From Glandiceps talaboti (lineage: Eukaryota; Hemichordata; Enteropneusta; Spengelidae), in assembly GCF_964340395.1 (NCBI RefSeq), contig NC_135562.1, forward strand, positions 22,991,173-23,055,172: DNA of 64,000 nt. The letters are read 5' to 3'. This document shows, in pieces, positions 1 through 10,105 of this stretch. The notes beneath the pieces are model-generated. The model searched no databases. It had not been told where the DNA came from and saw nothing but the letters and a program-made list of their open reading frames with translations. The stretch's first letter is position 1; the number at the start of each line of letters is the position of its first letter. The translations under genes and the position numbers were made by a program.

Positions 1-1822
1 ATAGCTTGTCTCTACAACGGTAACTTTCCATAGCTTGCCTCTACAACGGTAACTTTCCATAGATTGCCCCTACAATGGTAACATTCCATAGATTGCCCCT
101 ACAACGGTAACTTTCCATAGATTGCCTCTACAACGTTACCTTTCCATAGATTGCCCCTACAACGGTAACTTTCCATAGCTTGCCCCCACAACGGTAACTT
201 TCCATAGCTTGCCTCTACAACGTTAACTTTCCATAGCTTGCCTCTACAACGTTAACTTTCCATAGCTTGCCTCTACAACGTTAACTTTCCATAGCTTGAC
301 TCTACAACGGTAACTTTCCATAGCTTGCCTCTACAACGGTAACTTTCCATAGCTTGTCTCTACAACGGTAACTTTCCATAGCTTGCCTCTACAACGGTAA
401 CTTTCCATAGCTTGTCTCTACAACGGTAACTTTCCATAGCTTGTCTCTACAACGGTAACTTTCCATAGCTTGTCTCTACAACGGTAACTTTCCATAGCTT
501 GTCTCTACAACGGTAACTTTCCATTGCTTGCCTCTACAACGGTAACTTTCCATAGCTTGCCTCTACAACGGTAACTTTCCATAGCTTGCCTCTACAACGT
601 TAACTTTCCATAGCTTGCCTCTACAACGGTAACTTTCCATTGCTTGTCTCTACAACGTTAACTTTCCATAGCTTGTCTCTACAACGGTAACTTTCCATAG
701 CTTGTCTCTAGAACGTTAACTTTCCATTGCTTGCCTCTACAACGGTAACTTTCCATAGCTTGCCTCTAGAACGGTAACTTTCCATAGCTTGTCTCTACAA
801 CGGTAACTTTCCATAGCTTGCCTCTACAACGGTAACTTTCCATTGCTTGCCTCTACAACGGTAACTTTCCATAGCTTGCCTCTACAACGGTAACATTCCA
901 TAGCTTGCCTCTAGAACGTTAACTTTCCATTGCTTGCCTCTACAACGGTAACTTTCCATAGCTTGTCTCTAGAACGTTAACTTTCCATAGCTTGTCTCTA
1001 CAACGGTAACTTTCCATAGCTTGCCTCTACAACGGTAACTTTCCATAGCTTGTCTCTACAACGGTAACTTTCCATAGCTTGCCTCTACAACGTTAACTTA
1101 CCATAGCTTGCCTCTACAACGGTAACTTTCCATAGCTTGTCTCTACAACGGTAACTTTCCATAGCTTGCCTCTACAACGGTAACTTTCCATAGCTTGTCT
1201 CTACAACGGTAACTTTCCATAGCTTGTCTCTACAACGGTAACTTTCCATAGCTTGCCTCTACAACGGTAACTTTCCATAGCTTGTCTCTAGAACGTTAAC
1301 TTTCCATAGCTTGTCTCTAGAACGGTAACTTTCCATAGCTTGCCTCTAGAACGTTAACTTTCCATAGCTTGCCTCTACAACGGTAACTTTCCATAGCTTG
1401 TCTCTAGAACGTTAACTTTCCATAGCTTGTCTCTACAACGGTAACTTTCCATAGCTTGTCTCTAGAACGTTAACTTTCCATAGCTTGTCTCTACAACGGT
1501 AACTTTCCATAGCTTGCCTCTACAACGGTAACTTTCCATAGCTTGTCTCTAGAACGGTAACTTTCCATAGCTTGCCTCTACAACGGTAACTTTCCATAGC
1601 TTGTCTCTACAACGGTAACTTTCCATAGCTTGCCTCTACAACAGTTACGGTAACTTTCCATAGCTTGTCTCTACAACGGTAACTTTCCATAGCTTGTCTC
1701 TAGAACGTTAACTTTCCATAGCTTGCCTCTACAACGGTAACTTTCCATAGCTTGCCTCTACAACAGTTACGGTAACTTTCCATAACTTCCCTTTAAAATA
1801 GTAACTTTCCATAGTTTCCTTT
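1..1822. repeat. 29-bp minisatellite array, truncated at window start
   Basis: About 61 head-to-tail copies of a 29-bp unit containing TCTACAACGGTAACTTTCC followed by ATAGCTTGYC. Common variants are ACGG/ACGT (giving GTTAAC), TACAAC/TAGAAC (giving TCTAGA) and ATAGC/ATTGC. Two units near 1640 and 1765 carry an extra GTTACGGTAAC segment, and the last two copies (1785-1822) are degenerate. The array begins before the window. It ends about 470 bp before the SEFIR exon, so it probably lies in the preceding intron of that gene. No coding signal is seen. Confidence 0.97.
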
Positions 1823-2292
1823 TTATATTTAAATAGATAAAGACAAACCTGATGATGTCCAACCTATAGAAGTGGCGAGAAGTGGGAAGAATACACCTGA
1901 AGGTTTGTTATACAACTTTGACCTTTAACCTTAAACGAAAGCGTTGTACATGTGTTATGTTGCTCTTTTTGTCGTCAACGATTTTATGGACTTTAATCTA
2001 AAATCAATGAACAACAAATGCATCAGAAGTAGGCGCTGCTTTAATACGGGGAAAGATAGTTTATAATCTTGATCTATACTGGATAGTTCTTAGTCTGCTT
2101 TCAGCACTGTGTGATCGGAGTAACACATCATCATCATCATCCCATTTTCTGCAGTATTAAACCAATTTGAATTTAATTACATTTCTACTTCTTTTCTTCA
2201 AATTTCTTACGAATGTCGTACCACCCAGCACTGTCGATATTTTCAAGTAAAACTATAAGGATTAAGCATAGTTTGTATATTTACTCCAACAG
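1823..2292 (+). other. Probable 3' part of an intron of the IL-17R-like gene
   Basis: Unique AT-rich sequence between the satellite and the SEFIR exon. The last bases form a plausible acceptor: a T-rich stretch ending in ACTCCAACAG at 2292. In the reading frame of the exon there is a stop about 35 bases upstream of this acceptor, so coding continuity must come from an upstream exon outside the window. A short CATCATCATCATC run lies near 2128. Nothing else is recognised. Confidence 0.5.
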
Positions 2293-3434
2293 AATCATAT
2301 ACTACTCCAAATCAAATGGTTATTACAAATCCAAATGTATTGCTACTGTATACAAAGGACTGCGACCAGCATACCAACATTGTGGACAGATTTGCCAGAC
2401 TTCTGTGCAATCAGTTCTTTTGTGACATTCGCATTGATATCTGGGATATCGCTACCGTAGCGGGCGCTAAGATAGATTGGGTTTTGAAGCAGATGAACCA
2501 AGTTGATAAAATAGTGATTATTGCATCGAAGGGAACTATGAACACCTGGCAGGTGAGACGAACTGATGACCCCTTGGTTGGCAATTCAGTTATTGATCGT
2601 CACAACGATTTGTTTTCTGCAGCACTAACGGTCATTAACCAGGACCTAACGGAAGAACGGCGTTCAGCTCGCTATGGCAAATACGTCACTGTGTATTTTC
2701 CAATCTCTAACTTTACACCAAGGTCCGATATACCCGAACCAATCCGACTTATTGGACCATGTTTTCAGTTATTGGAGGAGTTTGAAGAATTTTATTTCTA
2801 TCTACGCAACATGTCATTGGCTTCACCCAAAGGTCGCCGTTATGTACAGGATTTATCACAACTTTTGATCTCCAGTGATGAAGGAAAGGGTCTACAGGAG
2901 GCCATCGATAAAATGAATCAACATGTATCATCCAATGCGCGGACAAGTCCAGGCCCACGTGATCCAACAAAAGTGAGTGAATCTTGCACAGACGATCCAC
3001 AGCATGTAGTGGTGACGACGAGTGAAAACCATTGCAAAAATGACGAAGTGTTCGTTGATGACCATGATGGTGAGGACCAGAAGAGACAACAATTCATTGG
3101 ACGACATCAACTTGAATCATCTGTAACAGAACCTGATTCTGGATTTCAATCAATACCACCAGACTTAACAGAGACCTTATTCACGTACAGTCCACCATCG
3201 TCCCATAGTTACCAAACAGTCGACACTGAACACAAACGATGTAGTTTAGAAATAGATGGTGAATCGACACAACACTCAATCCCTCCATTGAATACCCGTC
3301 AACAAATAATAACAGACGCGACTCCTGAGAATTATAGTATATCGTCTTCTGAAAGTGACTTTGCATTGAGACAAAACCTGAGATCTCAACAACACGAGGC
3401 GGACACGACAGACGTATTTGTGATGTATTTGTGA
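2293..3434 (+). CDS. IL-17 receptor-like protein, terminal exon with SEFIR domain (partial)
   Basis: This is the last coding exon of a transmembrane cytokine receptor of the IL-17R group. SEFIR is the cytoplasmic signalling domain that pairs with the SEFIR of Act1/CIKS-type adaptors. Counting from the ATG at 2316 (372 residues), the domain runs over about residues 5-170. It starts with a beta-strand/box-1 motif NVLLLYTKDCDQH, then IDIWDIATV, then DKIVIIASKG, and later LFSAALTVI, GKYVTVYFPISNF and an acidic, aromatic LLEEFEEFYFYLRN helix. From about residue 190 to the end the chain is Ser/Thr/Asp-rich and looks disordered, as IL-17R tails are. The ATG at 2316 is probably internal. A likely acceptor at 2291-2292 would join this exon in phase 1, and no signal peptide or membrane segment lies in the exon, so the ectodomain must be encoded upstream of the window. 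Assignment to SEFIR is firm; which IL-17R paralogue is not. Confidence 0.85.
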
Positions 3435-3790
3435 GGTGACAAGAGTAGGACTCATGGTAATGTTACGGATAACAGAATACAACATTTTAATATTCGCTAA
3501 GTTTTGATGTTTTGCGATTTCACCGTGAACTCTCAGCTGTCATGAATTAATACTTAGAACAAATGTTTGCATTTCGCGAATAGTATTCTTCTGAGATGAC
3601 AACATTAAGTTATTAAAAGAATCGTTGATGTCACATAATGACTAATTACAGACAGTTGGAAGAACAATGACGTGATCACATTTAGTCATTTATGGTGTTG
3701 ATTATTTTATTACCCAATCATTTGAGTATTGTATATTTTATGTTTATAAGAATTTAATGGAATAATAAAATGATGGATTCAGTCTTTGGA
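3435..3790 (+). other. 3' UTR of the SEFIR gene with poly(A) signal
   Basis: After the TGA at 3432-3434 the sequence is AT-rich and non-coding for about 330 bases. It reaches a canonical AATAAA at 3764-3769 (within AATAATAAAATG), followed by a TG-rich stretch. This is the likely end of the transcript. Confidence 0.6.
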
Positions 3791-3919
3791 AGATACGGTC
3801 CGAGGTCAGGATCTTTGATCTGCTCCGTGGCCACCTCCAAATGATCCAAGTTAACCATGAACATTGTGTGTAGTCTGAGCTAATTGCCTCTAATAGTCCA
3901 AGTCGATCCCGTGTACACA

Positions 3920-4041
<122 letters not shown>

Positions 4042-4171
4042 GGAGGAGGGTTACCTTAACAGTAGAGGTTACCCCCACTCTAGATCTACAATTTGTTACA
4101 GTATATCTATAGATCCTGAATATTGTTGATATGTTACATAAACTTTCAACGCCAGACTAAGAATATACATC

Positions 4172-5011
4172 GGACTGTAATTTTGGGACACTGGCAACTT
4201 CCATTCGTCGTGACTGGTAGTTTTGGGACACTGGCAACCTCCATTCGTCGTGACTGGTAGTTTTGGGACACTGGCAACCTCCATTCGATGTGACTGGTAG
4301 TTTTGGGACACTGGCAACCTCCATTCGATGTGACTGGTAGTTTTGGGACACTGGCAACCTCCATTCGTCGTGACTGGTAGTTTTGGGACACTGGCAACCT
4401 CCATTCGTCGTGACTGGTAGTTTTGGGACACTGGCAACCTCCATTCGACGTGACTGGTAATTTTGGGACACAGGGCAACCTCCATTCGACATGACTGGTA
4501 ATTTTGGGACACTGGCAACCTCCATTCGACGTGACTGGTGGTTTTGGGACACTGGCAACCTCCATTCGACGTGATTGGTAGTTTTGGGACACTGGCAACC
4601 TCCATTCGACGTGACTGGTAATTTTGGGACACAGGGCAACCTCCATTCGACGTGACTGGTAGTTTTGGGACACTGGCAACCTCCATTCGATGTGACTGGT
4701 AGTTTTGGGACACTGGCAACCTCCATTCGACGTGACTGGTAATTTTGGGACACAGGGCAACCTCCATTCGACGTGACTGGTAGTTTTGGGACACTGGCAA
4801 CCTCCATTCGACGTGACTGGTAGTTTTGGGACACTGGCAACCTCCATTCGACGTGACTGGTAGTTTTGGGACACTGGCAACCTCCATTCGACGTGACTGG
4901 TAGTTTTGGGACACTGGCAACCTCCATTCGACGTGACTGGTAGTTTTGGGACACTGGCAACCTCCATTCGACGTGACTGGTAGTTTTGGGACACTGGCAA
5001 CCTCCATTCGA
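4172..5011. repeat. 40-bp minisatellite array
   Basis: About 21 copies of a 40-bp unit containing TAGTTTTGGGACACTGGCAA and CCTCCATTCGACGTGACTGG. Positional variants are CGACG, CGATG and CGTCG. At least three units are 41 bp because ACTGG became ACAGGG. Because 40 is not a multiple of three and the minus strand has no stops, three overlapping minus-strand frames of about 280-306 codons stay open. They encode the same cryptic peptide in different phase and have no recognisable domain. Confidence 0.97.
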
Positions 5012-7562
5012 ATCAAACTTAGTACTATCTATTAAATACAAGGGGTGGGGAAATCAAACCTAGTACTATCTATTAAATACAAGGGGTGGGGAAATCAAAC
5101 CTAGTACTATCTATTAAATACAAGGGGTGGGGAAATCAAACTTAGTACTATCTATTAAATACAAGGGGTGGTGAAATCAAACTTAGTACTATCTATTCAA
5201 TACAAGGGGTCGGGAAATCAAACCTAGTACTGTCTATTAAATACAAGGAGTGGGGAAATCAAACCTAGTTCTGTCTATTAAATGCAAGGGGGGGGGGAAT
5301 CAAACCTAGTACTATCTATTAAATACAAGGGGGTGGGGAAATGAAACCTAGTACTATCTATTAAATACAAGGAGTGGGGAAATGAAACCTAGTACTGTCT
5401 ATTAAATACAAGGGGTGGGGAAATCAAACCTAGTACTATCTATTAAATACAAGGGGTGGGGAAATCAAACCTAGTACTATCTATTAAATACAAAGGGTGG
5501 GGAAATGAAACCTAGTACTATCTATTAAATACAAGGGGTGGGGAAATCAAACCTAGTACTATCTATTAAATACAAGGGGTGGGGAAATCAAACCTAGTAC
5601 TATCTATTAAATACAAGGAGTGGGGAAATGAAACCTAGTACTGTCTATTAAATACAAGGGGTGGGGAAATTAAACCTAGTACTATCTATTAAATACAAGG
5701 GGTGGGGAAATCAAACCTAGTACTATCTATTAAATACAAGGGGTGGGGAAATTAAACCTAGTACTATCTATTAAATACAAGGGGTGGGGAAATTAAACCT
5801 AGTACTACTATCTATTAAATACAAGGAGTGGGGAAATCAAACCTAGTACTATCTATTAAATACAAGGGGTGGGGAAATCAAACCTAGTACTGTCTATTAA
5901 ATACAAGGGGTGGGGAAATCAAACCTAGTACTATCTATTAAATACAAGGGGTGGGGAAATCAAACCTAGTACTGTCTATTAAATACAAGGGGTGGGGAAA
6001 TCAAACCTAGTACTGTCTATTAAATACAAGGGGTGGGGAAATCAAACCTAGTACTATCTATTAAATACAAAGGGTGGGGAAATCAAACCTAGTACTATCT
6101 ATTAAATACAAGGGGTGGGGAAATTAAACCTAGTACTACTATCTATTAAATACAAGGAGTGGGGAAATCAAACCTAGTACTATCTATTAAATACAAGGGG
6201 TGGGGAAATCAAACCTAGTACTGTCTATTAAATACAAGGGGTGGGGAAATCAAACCTAGTACTATCTATTAAATACAAGGGGTGGGGAAATCAAACCTAG
6301 TACTGTCTATTAAATACAAGGGGTGGGGAAATCAAACTTGTACTGTCTATTAAATACAAGGGGTGGGGAAATCAAACCTAGTACTATCTATTAAATACAA
6401 GGGGTGTGGAAATCAAACCTAGTACTATCTATTAAATACAAGGGGTGGGGAAATCAAACCTAGTACTGTCTATTATATACAAGGGTTGGGGAAATCAAAC
6501 TTAGTACTATCTATTAAATACAAGGGGTGGGGAAATCAAACTTAGTACTATCTATTAAATACAAGGGGTGGGGAAATCAAACCTAGTACTGTCTATTAAA
6601 TACAATGGTGGGGAAATCAAACCTAGTACTATCTATTAAATACAAGGGGTGGGGAAATCAAACTTAGTACTATCTATTAAATACAAGGGGTGGGGAAATC
6701 AAACTTAGTAGTACCATCTATTAAATACAAGGGGTGGGGAAATCAAACTTAGTAGTACTATCTATTAAATACAAGGGGTGGGGAAATCAAACTTAGTAAT
6801 ATCTATTAAATACAAGGGGTGGGGAAATCAAACTTAGTAATATCTATTAAATACAAGGGGTGGGGAAATCAAACCTAGTACTATCTATTAAATACAAGGG
6901 GTGGGGAAATCAAACCTAGTACTATCTATTAAATACAAGGGGTGGGGAAATCAAACCTAGTACTATCTATTAAATACAAGGGGTGGGGAAATCAAACTTA
7001 GTACTATCTATTAAATACAAGGGGTGGGGAAATCAAACTTAGTACTATCTATTAAATACAAGGGGTGGGGAAATCAAACCTAGTACTGTCTATTAAATAC
7101 AAGGGGTGGGGAAATCAAACCTAGTACTATCTATTAAATACAAGGGGTGGGGAAATCAAACCTAGTACTGTCTATTAAATACAAGGGGTGGGGAAATCAA
7201 ACCTAGTACTATCTATTAAATACAAGGGGTGGGGAAATCAAACCTAGTACTATCTATTAAATACAAGGGGTGGGGAAATTAAACCTAGTACTATCTATTA
7301 AATACAAGGAGTGGGGAAATGAAACCTAGTACTGTCTATTAAATACAAGGGGTGGGGAAATTAAACCTAGTACTATCTATTAAATACAAGGGGTGGGGAA
7401 ATGAAACCTAGTACTGTCTATTAAATACAAGGGGTGGGGAAATCAAACCTAGTACTATCTATTAAATACAAGGGGTGGGGAAATCAAACCTAGTACTATC
7501 TATTAAATACAAGGGGTGGGGAAATCAAACCTGGTACTATCTATTAAATACAAGGGGTGGGG
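5012..7562. repeat. 41-bp minisatellite array
   Basis: About 62 copies of a 41-bp unit made of GGGGTGGGGAAATCAAACC plus TAGTACTATCTATTAAATAC. Variants include CTTAG for CCTAG, TGTCT for TATCT, GGAGTGGGG, and units with an extra AGTAGTAC or ACTACT. It abuts the 40-bp array directly (…CCATTCGA then ATCAAACTTAG…) and ends at 7562, inside the 3' part of the small minus-strand ORF at 7503-7790. Confidence 0.97.
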
Positions 7563-7790
7563 ATTATTTTTAGTTAATTGCGTTTGAGGTTCGTTCTCAG
7601 TTATATCAATTTCATATGACTTCACATATCCTTTTAAAGCGCTCTCGAGTTCGCGGTATCTGGGTGGTATAAAAACACCAACTACATGACGGTAGCCTCT
7701 GTTAATAAGAGTTTGATATGTACCATTACCTATTTTAACCATACGTTTGATGATAGGATTCATGATGTATTCTTCTGTTAAAGTGGCCAT
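7503..7790 (-). CDS. Small virus-like protein with NP-x3-RM-x-K-x-G motif; tail reads into the 41-bp satellite
   Basis: A 95-residue frame if it starts at the ATG at 7790 (MATLTEEYIMNP…); an upstream extension to 7844 would need a GTG start. Near the N-terminus it has NPIIKRMVKIGNGTY then LINRGY. This resembles the short NP-[IL]-[TN]-x-R-x-I-[KR]-x-G-G-x-x-Y-x-x-L motif repeated in structural or adaptor-like proteins of large DNA viruses (2-cysteine adaptor-like), although the cysteines are missing here. The last ~18 residues (HPLYLIDSTRFDFPT…) are translated minisatellite, so the original C-terminus is lost or replaced. Its start codon lies inside the left arm of the palindrome. It is related to the neighbouring ORF at 8111-8296 and is probably a decayed or captured fragment. 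Confidence 0.45.
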   Translation of the reverse strand: MATLTEEYIMNPIIKRMVKIGNGTYQTLINRGYRHVVGVFIPPRYRELESALKGYVKSYEIDITENEPQTQLTKNNPHPLYLIDSTRFDFPTPCI

Positions 7791-8131
7791 ATGGATGAGA
7801 ATTTGGTATTTATTTTGGATTTTTATTTGATAAAACAGCTTCACTATGTTTTTCTACTTGAAAAAATAATGTGCAATAACATATACCAAGTCCATGTTCA
7901 TAACTCAATAAACGGCAAAACATTAAACAATGTGTAAAATGTTTGTTATTGTACGTACAATAACAAACTTTTTACACTTTTTGCATCTTTTTGCAATGTA
8001 TTGAGTTATGAACATGGACTTGGTATATGTTCTTTCACATTATTTTTCCAAGTAGAAAAATATGGTGAAGCTGCTTTATCAAATAAAAATCCAAAATAAA
8101 TACCAAATTCTCATCCATATGGCCACTTTAA
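7778..8131. repeat. 354-bp loop-free palindrome
   Basis: The left arm 7778-7954 and right arm 7955-8131 are reverse complements with the axis in TTGTAC|GTACAA, no spacer and no net indel. Every matched pair sums to 15909; for example ATGGCC on the minus strand starts at 7790 and on the plus strand at 8119. The outer ~115 bp are about 95% identical (shared words GCCATATGGATGAG and CATATACCAAGTCCATG). A zone of about 50 bp next to the axis is more diverged. The arms contain the first codons (MATL) of the minus-strand ORF and the end of the 8111-8296 ORF. Confidence 0.92.
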
Positions 8132-8296
8132 TGGTCGAGGAAGATTATCAGGCACTGACCAATCCAAAATATTGTCTTCCTTTGGAGATGCGGTATTAGG
8201 AATGCGTTGTAGATCTCCATTCTGTATAAGCTTATTGTACACACGACCACCGACTTTTATCATTCGGTTAGTGAGTGGGTTCCGAATCTTATCCAT
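8111..8296 (-). CDS. Small virus-like protein, second copy of the NP-x3-RM-x-K-x-G motif
   Basis: A 61-codon frame starting at an ATG (MDKIRNPLTNRMIKVGG…). The motif RNPLTNRMIKVGGRVYNKLI aligns with NPIIKRMVKIGNGTYQTLI of the ORF at 7503-7790, so the two are paralogues or two fragments of one repeated-motif protein. The final residues (…PRPLKWPYG) come from the right palindrome arm, so this C-terminus too may be a truncation. It lies 40 bp downstream of the zinc-finger ORF on the same strand, as in a compact viral gene block. Function is unknown; membership in a virus-derived island is an inference. Confidence 0.45.
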   Translation of the reverse strand: MDKIRNPLTNRMIKVGGRVYNKLIQNGDLQRIPNTASPKEDNILDWSVPDNLPRPLKWPYG

Positions 8297-8336
8297 GTTA
8301 TATATTTTTATCCATATTATAAAAATATTTATTTCT

Positions 8337-8702
8337 TCAATAGGTTTTTCGCAATTTACAACTTTTCTTTCTATGTCTATAGAACGTGAAATAACTACTT
8401 AATTCTAAACTACATACACAGAAATATCTCTTGGGTTTTTTAACGCAAGGTGTTCCTCTGTTAAAATGTTTCTTTAAATGACACTCATATTTATATGCAA
8501 ACCCACATGTATCACATGTGAACTCGGCAAAAACACGATCACATGTTGCGCATGCATCAGGATATTCATGTTTATTATTCTCACAGAAGTGTTTTATATT
8601 TTCATGTTTGATAAAATTATGTCTATGTTTAAAACGCTTGTTGCAAATTTCACATTTGAATTCAGGCACCGACCTACCACAAGTAATACAGTTATCCCTC
8701 AT
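8337..8702 (-). CDS. Two-unit zinc-finger protein, virus-like
   Basis: A 121-codon frame with an ATG start (MRDNCITCGRS…). It contains two homologous units of about 45 residues. Each has CxxC, then x3-V-x-[EA]EF-x, then CxxC, then a finger with spaced His: CEIC…FKHRHNFIKH…H in unit 1, and CDTC…YECHLKKH…C in unit 2. A third degenerate C…H…C finger follows, with a basic tail (HRKKSCKLRK). It could bind DNA or RNA. It is intronless, 40 bp upstream of the NP-motif ORF and in an AT-rich setting, as small zinc-finger genes in large DNA viruses and in viral insertions can be. A host retrogene or transposon-borne finger is the alternative. Confidence 0.5.
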   Translation of the reverse strand: MRDNCITCGRSVPEFKCEICNKRFKHRHNFIKHENIKHFCENNKHEYPDACATCDRVFAEFTCDTCGFAYKYECHLKKHFNRGTPCVKKPKRYFCVCSLELSSYFTFYRHRKKSCKLRKTY

Positions 8703-9364
8703 GTTATATATTATTATAAATATATTTAAAATATTTTTTCAAATGATTGTCAATTCAGAGAGTTGTTGTTCACTGTCGTTCCAGATATTCTTAACTAGTA
8801 AACAACAAGGTCATGTTTTGTATGTACTAAAATTTAATATAGATTAAACCATTTTTGTAAAGTTAAAATGCTTAATTTATGGGTTGTCATTTCGTTGATC
8901 AAGAACTCTCATATTTATTACTACTGACGGATATATCAAATAGAGAACTTTATTGCAAAACAGAAAAACAAAATGACAGTGCATTTGGAAAAGTGGTCCC
9001 CTATATTATTATTTGTCTGATAATTGATGTTGTATTCACACAGAAAAACAATACTAGTATACTAGTATCATGACTTGTACATTTAAGAAAGATACCCAAT
9101 AAATTACTATAAATACATAAAAAAGTCTAGCATCCTTGTTCCTTGGGTGCCGTATGATAAATGCCTATAGTTCAATTTTCAACAACAAGCAGAAAACATA
9201 TAATTGTAGTCATATATATCAAACTAAGGAATTATGAAATGCATGATAAGAGACTTTAGAATTATAAAAGTTAAATGACAGTTTAAATAGACTGTGACAT
9301 TCCTTCACCTTTGAGGTGTAATTTTAGGGTGTTGCAAAACAAACCAAATATATTATCTTTGTTG
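8703..9364. other. No recognisable gene
   Basis: AT-rich single-copy-looking sequence between the zinc-finger ORF and the LINE tail. Only short open frames without known motifs are present. Confidence 0.5.
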
Positions 9365-9367
9365 GAG

Positions 9368-9381
9368 GATTATTTATTCAT

Positions 9382-9448
<67 letters not shown>

Positions 9449-9450
9449 TC
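9368..9450. repeat. (TTTA)n microsatellite, probable 3' tail of a LINE
   Basis: About 20 TTTA units. On the minus strand this is (TAAA)n, placed just 3' of the LINE reverse-transcriptase remnant at 9600-10110. This fits non-LTR elements that end in a short tandem tail instead of poly(A). Confidence 0.85.
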
Positions 9451-10105
9451 TTTCATATACATATACCATTTCCATGTTCTCGCAATGAAACATGTTGCAA
9501 GATTACGTACACAGAGAAAAAAAATAAAAATGGACAAACTAGGACATGTACAAAAAGTTACGGATGCACAGTGTACTTTTAAAAATATCCACTTACATTA
9601 CTAGACTTCGGAGCTGATCTTATGGATAGGGGTAGATTGTTCCATAGAACAGCACCATTATACTATAGTGAAATGCCCGTTTCCCATATTCAATTTTAAC
9701 TGTAGGGATGTATATGTTACCTTGATTGGCCTGTCTTGTGTTATGAAGATGAATTTGGTTGGAAAGATTGAACATTTCAGTGAGGTAACTAGGTGCATTA
9801 CCTGTAGACGAGTGTTGCCAGTTGGCGCGTCCGTCTAATTTGAGGGCTGACCTAACCCAAGTTTTCATATACCCAATCCGTACTAGTATCACGGGAAACT
9901 TCGAGGAGCAGTCGACCAGCTCGTTTAAGGAGGAGTTCAAGTGTCTTCAAATATTTTTGATTCGTATTACACCATACATTCGCAGCATAATCGAAATGGG
10001 GAAGGACTAAGGTATTAAACATCATCTTCCTAAGTCCCAACGGCAAAAAGTGTCTAGTTCTCGACAGTAGACCAAGTTTTAGAGAAATTTTAGCAGACAA
10101 ATTTG
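9451..10105 (-). mobile_element. 5'-truncated LINE, reverse-transcriptase C-terminal region
   Basis: Minus-strand frames carry the C-terminal thumb/connection of a non-LTR reverse transcriptase. One frame has LKLGLLSRTRHFLPLGLRK, then LVLPHFDYAANVWCNTNQKY and LELLLKRAGRLLL. After a frame change the conserved tail continues (SALKLDGRANWQHSS…, then NQIHLHNTRQA and YGKRAFHYS). The catalytic FADD/YADD part is absent, so the copy is truncated and frame-shifted. It ends in the (TAAA)n tract. Clade not assigned. Confidence 0.75.

Noticed and set aside
4096-5041. Three overlapping minus-strand frames of 284-306 codons
   Set aside because: Same artefact from the 40-bp satellite; no domain, and the three frames encode one another's phase-shifted repeats.
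5012-7562. Regular repeats as a possible CRISPR array
   Set aside because: Monomers are directly head-to-tail with no unique spacers, no cas genes are present and the DNA is eukaryotic.
7778-8131. Palindrome as a tRNA or rho-independent terminator
   Set aside because: Far too long, AT-rich and without tRNA boxes; bacterial terminators do not apply in an animal genome.
9311-9604. 97-codon frame with FIYLFIYLFIY
   Set aside because: Created by the (TTTA)n microsatellite.
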